DNA of 37,160 nucleotides from a virus, in IMG/VR virus record IMGVR_UViG_3300044712_001182, positions 1 to 37,160 of that record, one strand, 5' to 3'. Shown here piece after piece: positions 24,135 to 28,901 of the stretch. A model generated the notes under the pieces. That model was not told the DNA's origin, did not search any database, and saw only the letters and a list, made by a program, of their open reading frames with translations. Positions within the stretch are counted from its first letter, which is position 1, and the number at the start of each line of letters is the position of its first letter. The position numbers and the translations under genes are program-made.

Positions 24135-24165
24135 TTGTTAATGAATCAGGCTTTTAAGATATACT
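24135..24165 (+). promoter_or_regulatory. Promoter giving a near-leaderless transcript
   Basis: TTGTTA at 24135-24140 and TATACT at 24160-24165 (19-bp spacer). The ATG of the next gene is at 24173, seven bases after the -10, so transcription should start at or beside the start codon. The 245 bp before the gene (23928-24172) contain no other supported gene, only weak frames. Confidence 0.55.
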
Positions 24166-24172
24166 GTTTTGT

Positions 24173-24403
24173 ATGGAAGAGATCGAGCTGTTGAAGACCC
24201 CCGAAGTGGCAAAGCTGTTGGGCGTGACAGTGACTTGCGTGAATGACTGGCTGCGTGCTGGTGATTTCCCCAATGCTCACCGGATCAACCCGATGCGTGC
24301 TCACTCGCCCTGGCGCATTCCACGCAGCGACGTGGATGAGTTTATCGAACAACGTCGCAAGCAGCGTGGGTTTATAAAGTTGCCAGTGATGGAAAAGAGT
24401 TGA
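24173..24403 (+). CDS. Excisionase/MerR-like helix-turn-helix protein
   Basis: 76 residues. LLKTPEVAKLLGVTVTCVNDWLRAGDFP (about 5-32) is a winged-helix HTH of the HTH_17/excisionase type, followed by the wing HSPWRIPRSDVDEFIEQRRKQRG. It binds DNA. Candidates are recombination directionality factor for the nearby integrase, or lysis-lysogeny regulator. It appears to be translated from a leaderless transcript. It is one of two such proteins in this region (the other is at 25027). Confidence 0.8.
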   Translation: MEEIELLKTPEVAKLLGVTVTCVNDWLRAGDFPNAHRINPMRAHSPWRIPRSDVDEFIEQRRKQRGFIKLPVMEKS

Positions 24404-24450
24404 CACGCGTCCGAATTTACCACCAATACAAGATTTTGTGCAAAGGCAAT

Positions 24451-24488
24451 TTCTTGTCGTGTGATATCTTCCGGAAGAAATACAAGAT
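24451..24488. promoter_or_regulatory. 38-bp two-half-site element 7
   Basis: TTCTTGT at 24451-24457 and ACAAGAT at 24482-24488, spacer 24 bp with palindrome TCTTCCGGAAGA. The spacer is almost identical to that of the copy at 4055, 20 kb away, the only pair sharing inner sequence. A further ACAAGAT at 24428-24434 may belong to a degenerate neighbouring copy. The site lies between convergent genes. Confidence 0.75.
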
Positions 24489-24515
24489 GATGAGTGTGTA
24501 TAAAATGAGTGATAC

Positions 24516-24896
24516 TTAGCTATGAAAATTCAACTGTTCGATGATGAAGGAAATCTTCTTGACACTCTCTCCATTGACGAGAATGGAGACCGTATAGATT
24601 CCGGGTACATGAAAGATCACATTTCTGAATCTAGTGAAGGTTACTTCTTGTGGCTTCCCAAGGACCACCCGAAGTGGTTCAGCTGTGGCAAGAATACGAC
24701 TTTCATCCAGGACGAGAAGGGATTGATCAAACGTCTCAGTTCCAGAGACATCCCAAAAAGTTGAGACAACAAAACTTTCTTTTACGGGGAAACCAATTGC
24801 GACCTTCTTATCAAACACTCGAATAATCGAATATGTGTCACGTTCTTCGTCAGGATCAACATCATCACTGATCAGTGCCAGGCGGACTTTTGGCAT
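24516..24896 (-). CDS. DUF6941-like protein, leftward
   Basis: 126 residues from the ATG at 24896 (MPKVRLALISDD), which has GGGAGAT upstream; longer starts lack one. The fold is beta-rich: RDTYSIIRVFDKKVAIGFPV, then RNVIFHVPGIYTVSILVNGESVKKISFIIEQL. The final PG.YTxxIxVNGE..xxxxFxIxxL pattern resembles DUF6941 proteins, which are uncharacterised. It is leftward, like the integrase, so may be lysogeny-expressed. The overlapping plus-strand frame 24522-24764 is considered a shadow. Confidence 0.68.
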   Translation of the reverse strand: MPKVRLALISDDVDPDEERDTYSIIRVFDKKVAIGFPVKESFVVSTFWDVSGTETFDQSLLVLDESRILATAEPLRVVLGKPQEVTFTRFRNVIFHVPGIYTVSILVNGESVKKISFIIEQLNFHS

Positions 24897-24927
24897 GGAT
24901 ATCTCCCTTCGATGTTTTTTGTCTTGT

Positions 24928-24965
24928 ATCTTGTGATCCGGATCTGCGTCTCGATGTAACAAGAT
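24928..24965. promoter_or_regulatory. 38-bp two-half-site element 8
   Basis: ATCTTGT at 24928-24934 and ACAAGAT at 24959-24965, spacer 24 bp with the palindrome GATCCGGATC. An extra GTCTTGT (24921-24927) abuts it. This copy lies between two divergent genes (24896 leftward, 25027 rightward), where a bound protein could control both. Confidence 0.75.
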
Positions 24966-24991
24966 TTAAGGAAAGCGTAGGGCAGCCACCC

Positions 24992-25020
24992 TTGACGGCT
25001 TTGGATAAGATGGATAACAT
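24992..25020 (+). promoter_or_regulatory. Promoter giving a near-leaderless transcript
   Basis: TTGACG at 24992-24997 and TAACAT at 25015-25020 with the ideal 17-bp spacer. The ATG at 25027 is six bases after the -10, with no ribosome binding site, so the mRNA probably begins at the start codon. Confidence 0.65.
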
Positions 25021-25026
25021 GGATAT

Positions 25027-25242
25027 ATGCCAAAGATAGAAGAAACAGTCACAGTCCAGGAATTTGCTGCTCAGATTGGAGTGGCGCGTAACACAGTATC
25101 CCGATGGGTGCAGTCCGGAAAAGTGAAAGGAATAAAGCAAGGTCCTTTCCCTGGAAAGACTTCACCCATTTTGATTCCTGCGAGCGAGCTTGAACGAGTC
25201 AAGAAACTCTTGGAAAGTGACGATCTGTCGAAGGCTGTCTAG
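25027..25242 (+). CDS. Helix-turn-helix DNA-binding protein
   Basis: 71 residues. VTVQEFAAQIGVARNTVSRWVQSGKVKGIKQG (about 7-38) is an excisionase/MerR-type HTH with the wing GKTSPILIPASELERVKKLL. It lies beside attP and the integrase, divergent from 24896, with a 38-bp site in the intergenic region. It is a strong candidate for the excisionase or for the protein that binds the 38-bp sites; the assignment between this gene and the one at 24173 is open. Confidence 0.8.
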   Translation: MPKIEETVTVQEFAAQIGVARNTVSRWVQSGKVKGIKQGPFPGKTSPILIPASELERVKKLLESDDLSKAV

Positions 25243-25259
25243 CCGATTAAAACAGCAGA

Positions 25260-25283
25260 GCGCCTGCTCTGGTCAGCAGGCGC
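25260..25283. terminator. Hairpin downstream of the HTH gene
   Basis: GCGCCTGCT 25260-25268 pairs with AGCAGGCGC 25275-25283, loop of six. No T tract follows on the plus strand; on the minus strand GTTTTAAT follows after several bases. It may be a weak terminator that insulates attP from gene expression. Confidence 0.5.
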
Positions 25284-25361
25284 CCGAGCTACGGCTGGAC
25301 GTAAGGTAAGTCGGTACCTTAACAACTAAATAGTTCAATACTTAGTTATTTTGTCCAGTAG

Positions 25362-25408
25362 AGCGGGTGATGGGACTCGAACCCACGATATCATGCTTGG
25401 GAAGCATG
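25362..25408 (-). other. attP core: 3' part of a tRNA-Gly(CCC) gene
   Basis: Read on the minus strand this is nucleotides 27-73 of a tRNA: anticodon stem CATGC/GCATG with loop TTCCCAA (anticodon CCC, Gly), five-base variable loop, T stem GTGGG/CCCAT with loop TTCGAGT, 3' acceptor strand CACCCGC and discriminator T. The D arm and 5' acceptor strand are missing, so it is not a working tRNA. Lying next to a tyrosine integrase, it is the expected attP segment that restores the host tRNA-Gly gene after integration. AACTAA and TTAGTT repeats at 25323-25350 may be integrase arm sites. Confidence 0.85.
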
Positions 25409-25484
25409 CGTGATATAGCGCGAGGATAGGGGAACGATCTGTTCCCAAGTCAAACTTCCTTCGATAAGTCTATTATACCCCCCA

Positions 25485-26345
25485 TTATCCACTTCCCTTT
25501 TTGGTGTCTGGTCCACTGATCAGCCGGTCAACCGGCAGATATTGGCGGACCTGTTCGAGGCGGAGTGTGCGCGTGTAGCGTTTGATCATTTCGGGAGATT
25601 CCCACCTCCCCATTTCCATCAGTGTGCGGTCAGATGCTCCATTGAGCCAGCCCATGACCGCCATGGAGCGGCGTAGATCGTGCGGGGATAAGGCAATTCC
25701 GATACTACGCCCCCACTGTTTCACGATCATGTACAGCCCTTCAGGCGTGAGCCCTTTTCCGGTTTTGATATGCGTGAATAAATAGCCCTGACCATCGGCA
25801 ATGCGGCGGTAGTGCAGCCAGCGGTCGATATTGCCAGCAGTGCCAATCCCGAAGATGGCGCTCTTCCACTGCCCACCTTTGACGATGACCTGTAGGGTGC
25901 GTCGATCCAGATCGGTATCGGCGAGCTGCAGACGGCATAGTTCTGATTCGCGCAGTCCGGTATCCAGGGCGAGAGAGCAGATCGCCAGATCGCGTGCACC
26001 TTTCGGGATGTAGGTGTCGAACGAGGCAAGCAGCCTCATGGCGGTCTCTTCGTCGAGAGCACGCTGCACTTTTCCTTGAAGGCGTTTTATCTTGGCAGAT
26101 CTCGCCGGATGAGATTGACCATAGGTCCAGGTTAGATATCTTTTGACAGATGCCAGCGCTACACACTGGCGCGCATTCCCCCACCCGCTTTGTTTTATCA
26201 AACGAATTAACTCCGCCGCCGTGAGGCTGGCGGGATCCTCCACCTGGTCGAGAATTGCCGGGATGACATCTCGATAGGTGCGTTTGGTCGACTCAGCATA
26301 CGCGTGAGCCGATGCAAGGAAATTTTCCAACTGTTCGTCTTTCAT
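25485..26345 (-). CDS. int: Phage tyrosine integrase
   Basis: 286 residues from the ATG at 26345, chosen for GGGAGATC upstream over a start 30 codons earlier. The N-terminal SAM-like domain (about 1-90) is followed by the catalytic domain: Arg132 in DTGLRESEL, Lys156 in VIVKGG, His222 and Arg225 in PHDLRRS, Trp248 in GRWES (His/Trp position) and the nucleophile Tyr257 in IKRYTRT. All needed residues are present. It faces away from the early operon and lies 77 bp from the tRNA-fragment attP, so it should integrate the genome into tRNA-Gly(CCC). It is separate from the integron integrase at 33407. Confidence 0.93.
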   Translation of the reverse strand: MKDEQLENFLASAHAYAESTKRTYRDVIPAILDQVEDPASLTAAELIRLIKQSGWGNARQCVALASVKRYLTWTYGQSHPARSAKIKRLQGKVQRALDEETAMRLLASFDTYIPKGARDLAICSLALDTGLRESELCRLQLADTDLDRRTLQVIVKGGQWKSAIFGIGTAGNIDRWLHYRRIADGQGYLFTHIKTGKGLTPEGLYMIVKQWGRSIGIALSPHDLRRSMAVMGWLNGASDRTLMEMGRWESPEMIKRYTRTLRLEQVRQYLPVDRLISGPDTKKGSG

Positions 26346-26480
26346 AACTGATCTCCCTTTGCTGGAATGGGTGGATTTCTCCACCAGGAAATTGGGTCCC
26401 TTGGCAGTGACATGAGCTGTGATGTGGACATCCAAACGGCATTACCAGCGCTGGATATGCCCCCAGAGCTGCAGTGGTGT

Positions 26481-26511
26481 GCTCGATGCTGAGAACATCG
26501 AGCGATTTTTA
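26481..26511 (+). terminator. Intrinsic terminator in the int-early operon gap
   Basis: GCTCGATG 26481-26488 pairs with CATCGAGC 26496-26503 around a seven-base loop and is followed by GATTTTTA. It points rightward in the 260-bp gap between the integrase start and the early operon, where only this terminator and weak promoter-like sequence are seen. It may end a short leader RNA or attenuate the early operon. Confidence 0.6.
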
Positions 26512-26605
26512 TCGCTGCCCTGCCCTAGCAGACCTACGACAGAGAGCCAGGCAGGACAGCAATGGCGCACATTTTACTACAACGATTTGAAGGAGAGTTA
26601 CCAGA

Positions 26606-26914
26606 ATGAAAAAGATCAAGAGAAATTGGCAACGTAAAGGCGGGCAAGCGGTGATCGCGCGAAAGCCGCCGGATGAATGTCCACGTTGTGGAGAGTCTAT
26701 GCAAGGACGTGTGTATCACAGCTATCTTGGGCATCTGGGATTACACGGACTGGCAGACAAGTATTTCGATGGGAGCATCGAAGCGGCACAGAAAAGACTG
26801 CGTGAGAACGGGCGGGCTCGCTCGGACTCGTTCCGCGCGAATGGCGCATGGCAGCCCTATCGACCGATCCCAGTGGCGATGGAGATTGGCGGAGAAGCGA
26901 TGGTAAGACCATGA
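26606..26914 (+). CDS. Small zinc-ribbon protein, first gene of the early operon
   Basis: 102 residues, basic. CPRCGESMQGRVYHSYLGHLGLH (about 25-47) contains a CxxC pair and two His that could bind zinc. The GGAGAGTTACCA motif, shared with other genes here, lies just upstream (26592-26603) and supplies the ribosome binding site. Function unknown; it may bind DNA. The next gene starts within its stop. Confidence 0.6.
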   Translation: MKKIKRNWQRKGGQAVIARKPPDECPRCGESMQGRVYHSYLGHLGLHGLADKYFDGSIEAAQKRLRENGRARSDSFRANGAWQPYRPIPVAMEIGGEAMVRP

Positions 26915-27159
26915 GCGACGATCAGGAATTATTTCCATTTGTCCTGGTGAAAGTATCCCTGCTCTCCGCTGATATGAGAGCGATCATCGATATTCATCGT
27001 GCTGTTGGCACTCCGATCGACATGAACGGGAAGATCTACATCGATGTGAAATATAAAGACAATCCCAGGAAGGCAACGCGCGTGATCGATGGCGCTTTCT
27101 ACAAATACGATGTTTTCACTCCCCTGCCCCTCGCGCCATCGAAGGCGACGAAGGCATAG
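26911..27159 (+). CDS. Hypothetical early protein
   Basis: 82 residues starting MSDDQELFPFVLVKVSLLSADMRAI, overlapping the preceding stop (ATGA). Alpha/beta with GKIYIDVKYKDNPRKATRVIDGAFYKYDVF; no known motif. Compact size and coupling suggest an accessory early protein. Confidence 0.6.
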   Translation: MSDDQELFPFVLVKVSLLSADMRAIIDIHRAVGTPIDMNGKIYIDVKYKDNPRKATRVIDGAFYKYDVFTPLPLAPSKATKA

Positions 27160-27341
27160 GAATCTGCTTTTGAAAGGAGGTGATGCCTGAACGATGATCG
27201 ATAAAAAAAGTCAGCGATGTTGCAACATCGCTGACAGGTTGGGCACGTGGAGAGTTACCAACAGACCGGCGTGCCCAGCAATATTATACACAAAAAACGA
27301 GAGTTACCAAATAAAAGAGTTACCAAACAAGGAGAGTTACC
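27160..27341 (+). promoter_or_regulatory. Early operon intergenic control region
   Basis: 182 bp with a very strong AAAGGAGGTGATG (27173-27185) that precedes no clear gene, a 26-bp perfect palindrome (27210-27235) and four of the six GAGTTACCA-type motifs (27249-27342). A frame of 51 codons (27194-27349) fits behind the strong ribosome site but reads the repeats in different frames, so it is doubtful. This looks like a control region for the operon downstream. Confidence 0.6.
27210..27235. promoter_or_regulatory. Perfect 26-bp palindrome
   Basis: GTCAGCGATGTTG (27210-27222) followed at once by its reverse complement CAACATCGCTGAC. Seven A bases precede it on the plus strand (27203-27209), so on the minus strand it is a hairpin followed by TTTTTTT, an efficient terminator for leftward transcription. 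It could equally be an operator. No leftward gene lies just to its right, which makes a terminator-only explanation puzzling. Confidence 0.7.
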
Positions 27342-27342
27342 A
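27249..27342 (+). repeat. Clustered GAGAGTTACCA motifs
   Basis: Copies at 27249-27260 (GGAGAGTTACCA), 27299-27309 (GAGAGTTACCA), 27315-27325 (AAGAGTTACCA) and 27331-27342 (GGAGAGTTACCA, joined to the ATG at 27342). Further exact copies of the 12-mer are at 26592 and 27742, each beside a start codon. The repeated ribosome-binding-site-like motif suggests a shared translational control signal. Confidence 0.7.
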
Positions 27343-27539
27343 TGTCTGACACAAACACGAATCCGAATTGGATCGAGACGGATGAAGGATGGGAAAGAAA
27401 TCCATCTTCCAATCAACAGGGCGCGAAGATAAATTGGGAGCGCGTTGAAAGTGTACGAAGTGCGCGTGAGGGAGTGAGTGATCTTCGCGAACGACAGAAC
27501 CAGCGCAACGAGGAGTACAAGAAAAGCCGCGGATCATGA
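27342..27539 (+). CDS. Small hydrophilic early protein
   Basis: 65 residues, strongly charged and Asn/Glu/Arg rich (MSDTNTNPNWIETDEGWERNPS, then SVRSAREGVSDLRERQNQRNEEYKKSRGS). Looks disordered or coiled; no family. Ribosome site GGAGAGTTACC is immediately upstream and the next gene starts in its stop. Confidence 0.6.
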   Translation: MSDTNTNPNWIETDEGWERNPSSNQQGAKINWERVESVRSAREGVSDLRERQNQRNEEYKKSRGS

Positions 27540-27760
27540 CAAACACAGATCGTGTTCTTCAGGCGATTCGAGATTGTTGGCGGGAGTTCACAGTCCCGCC
27601 AACAATTCGTGATGTTCAAAAACGCACAGGGATCGGATCCACTTCGGTGGTGAGGTACCACTACATGCGACTGGAAAAATGCGGGGCGATCAAACGAATA
27701 AAGGGCAAGCCGGTCCCTGTCGAAATCAGCCATTTGATAAAGGAGAGTTACCAATCATGA
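27536..27760 (+). CDS. LexA-type winged-helix transcription regulator
   Basis: 74 residues. TDRVLQAIRDCWREFTVPPTIRDVQKRTGIGSTSVVRYHYMRLEKCGAIKRIKGKPVPVEI follows the LexA DNA-binding domain pattern: first helix, PPTIRDV, the recognition helix GSTSVVRYHYMRLE, and the KGAI-like wing. It lacks the LexA peptidase domain, so it is a stand-alone binder. A LexA-like reader may connect the early operon to the host SOS response or antagonise LexA; which is not known. Its 3' end contains a GGAGAGTTACCA motif. Confidence 0.78.
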   Translation: MTNTDRVLQAIRDCWREFTVPPTIRDVQKRTGIGSTSVVRYHYMRLEKCGAIKRIKGKPVPVEISHLIKESYQS

Positions 27761-28452
27761 AAAAAGTTTTAGCGCAAGCAAGTGGGATCATCTTTGCCGT
27801 GTTCGGCGTGGCGATCCTGGGGTTGTTGATGTCACTCACCTACTCCGCCCTGCAGCGGTTGTTCCCAAATAACTTTATGAACCAGATCTGGGGCTTGGTG
27901 ATGTTCGACATCGCCGCGATGTGCTGGGCTCTCGCGTTCGTGTTCAAGAGCGAGACCACCGGTCAATATGCCGCGGCTGCCATCGGTTTTGCAACTGGGT
28001 TCATCGGGACATTGGGAATGGTCGCCGCGGAAGTGATCCTTTCTTCAGGGACCGCGACGGATCCGCAGCAGATCGCGCAGTGGATGACCTACGGGTTCAT
28101 CATCGTGACAGTGATCCACGCTGCCCTGCTCTACTTCCATCACGCTGCAGCTCCTGACATTCACGAGAAGATCAACGTTGGTGTGGCACGCGGTGAGATC
28201 GTGACAGAAGCCATCAAACAAGCTACATCAACGCTTGAGGTGCAAAAGGCAGAACTGGCGCTCACCATTCACAACGATATCGTAAGCCAGGTGAAGCGCG
28301 ATCTGGGTCTGATGCCGGCTTCTGGGACGCCGTTTGAACTGACCAGGAACCAGGCGACTGCATCCCTCATCGCGCCTGAAGCACAACCCACTATTTGGAT
28401 CACGAAACAGGATGAGGCTCAACAGCCGAAAGCCCCTTTTCAGCCCGAATGA
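27757..28452 (+). CDS. Multi-TM membrane protein with coiled-coil tail
   Basis: 231 residues from ATG 27757, overlapping the preceding stop. Four hydrophobic segments (about residues 5-27, 43-62, 70-92 and 104-125) are followed by a charged helical tail (EKINVGVARGEIVTEAIKQATSTLEVQKAELALTIHNDIV). Early membrane proteins in temperate phages often act in superinfection exclusion, but no motif confirms that here. Ribosome site GGAGAGTTACC. Confidence 0.65.
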   Translation: MKKVLAQASGIIFAVFGVAILGLLMSLTYSALQRLFPNNFMNQIWGLVMFDIAAMCWALAFVFKSETTGQYAAAAIGFATGFIGTLGMVAAEVILSSGTATDPQQIAQWMTYGFIIVTVIHAALLYFHHAAAPDIHEKINVGVARGEIVTEAIKQATSTLEVQKAELALTIHNDIVSQVKRDLGLMPASGTPFELTRNQATASLIAPEAQPTIWITKQDEAQQPKAPFQPE

Positions 28453-28834
28453 GGAAGCTCACCCAGGGCATGTGGATGCAGAGCATTATCCAGAAGGATG
28501 GCACGAGGAAGAGAGCGTTCTGCCTCTCCTGCCTGCAGGACGGCAAGGATTGGATCGGCGGAGATCTCTGCGAGCACTTTCAGTCAGTGGAGACGGTCGG
28601 TCCGACGGGCGCGCTCGATCGCCCTTTGCATTCAACGGTCGACGCCGACGAAAGGTAGAGACCGAGTGCGAATGGTGCCAGGAGAAGTTCCTGACCAGCC
28701 AGCCTGAGCACGCCAGATATTGCAGTGATGCGCACAGGTTGTATGCCTGGCGCGAACGCAGGAAGGCGCTGCAGATGAGCCCTGGAATACCCATAAATGA
28801 CGAATTTGTAACGGCACGTGCCGTTACAAATTGA
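28412..28834 (+). CDS. Zinc-ribbon protein in overlapping frame, start uncertain
   Basis: The last 60 residues (from about 28657) look real: CEWCQEKFLTSQPEHARYCSDAHRLYAWRERRK is a C-x2-C...H..C-type zinc ribbon found in small phage and plasmid proteins. The first 80 residues, in the frame opposite the gene at 28449, look like out-of-frame sequence (Arg/Ser/Pro rich, no pattern) and no start codon with a ribosome site lies before the ribbon. Either translation begins upstream at ATG 28412 or GTG near 28472, or a -1 shift from the 28449 gene joins the two, or a sequencing error split one gene. Boundaries are low confidence; the ribbon itself is better supported. Confidence 0.45.
   Translation: MRLNSRKPLFSPNEEAHPGHVDAEHYPEGWHEEESVLPLLPAGRQGLDRRRSLRALSVSGDGRSDGRARSPFAFNGRRRRKVETECEWCQEKFLTSQPEHARYCSDAHRLYAWRERRKALQMSPGIPINDEFVTARAVTN
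28449..28658 (+). CDS. Small Cys-rich early protein
   Basis: 69 residues starting in the stop of the membrane gene (ATGA). KRAFCLSCLQDGKDWIGGDLCEHFQS (about 22-48, given in part: FCLSC, then DLCEH) gives a C-x2-C-x(15)-C-x-H zinc-binding pattern. A second reading frame (28412-28834) overlaps it and encodes another zinc-ribbon; see that entry. Function unknown. Confidence 0.6.
   Translation: MRKLTQGMWMQSIIQKDGTRKRAFCLSCLQDGKDWIGGDLCEHFQSVETVGPTGALDRPLHSTVDADER
28803..28832. promoter_or_regulatory. Perfect 30-bp palindrome before the replication gene
   Basis: AATTTGTAACGGCAC (28803-28817) is followed directly by GTGCCGTTACAAATT. It overlaps the last codons of the zinc-ribbon frame and sits 70 bp upstream of the initiator start. 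It lacks a T tract, so an operator or cruciform site is more likely than a terminator. Confidence 0.7.
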
Positions 28835-28854
28835 ACCCCTATGACCAAAACCAT

Positions 28855-28881
28855 GTCCGGGGCGCAAAAAACGCCCCGGAC
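28855..28881 (+). terminator. Hairpin upstream of the initiator gene
   Basis: GTCCGGGGCG (28855-28864) pairs with CGCCCCGGAC (28872-28881) around loop CAAAAAA. A 10-bp perfect stem without a following T run, so it may pause or terminate weakly, or protect the mRNA end. It stands 20 bases before the initiator start, which has AAAGGAG upstream. Confidence 0.6.
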
Positions 28882-28901
28882 CATCAAAGGAGCATGCATC
28901 A

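Noticed and set aside
24522-24764. 80-codon plus-strand frame with a possible -10 (GATACT) before it
   Set aside because: Fully antisense to the better supported leftward DUF6941-like gene; kept in mind because it too would be leaderless.
25362-25408. Functional tRNA-Gly gene
   Set aside because: The D arm and 5' acceptor strand are absent; only the 3' portion exists, as expected for attP.
26419-26637. 72-codon plus-strand frame between int and the early operon
   Set aside because: Contains the intrinsic terminator at 26481-26511 and overlaps the next gene's start in another frame; no ribosome site.
27194-27349. 51-codon frame after the strong AAAGGAGG
   Set aside because: Spacing to the ribosome site is long and the frame runs across the palindrome and the GAGTTACCA repeats in shifting register, so coding is unlikely.
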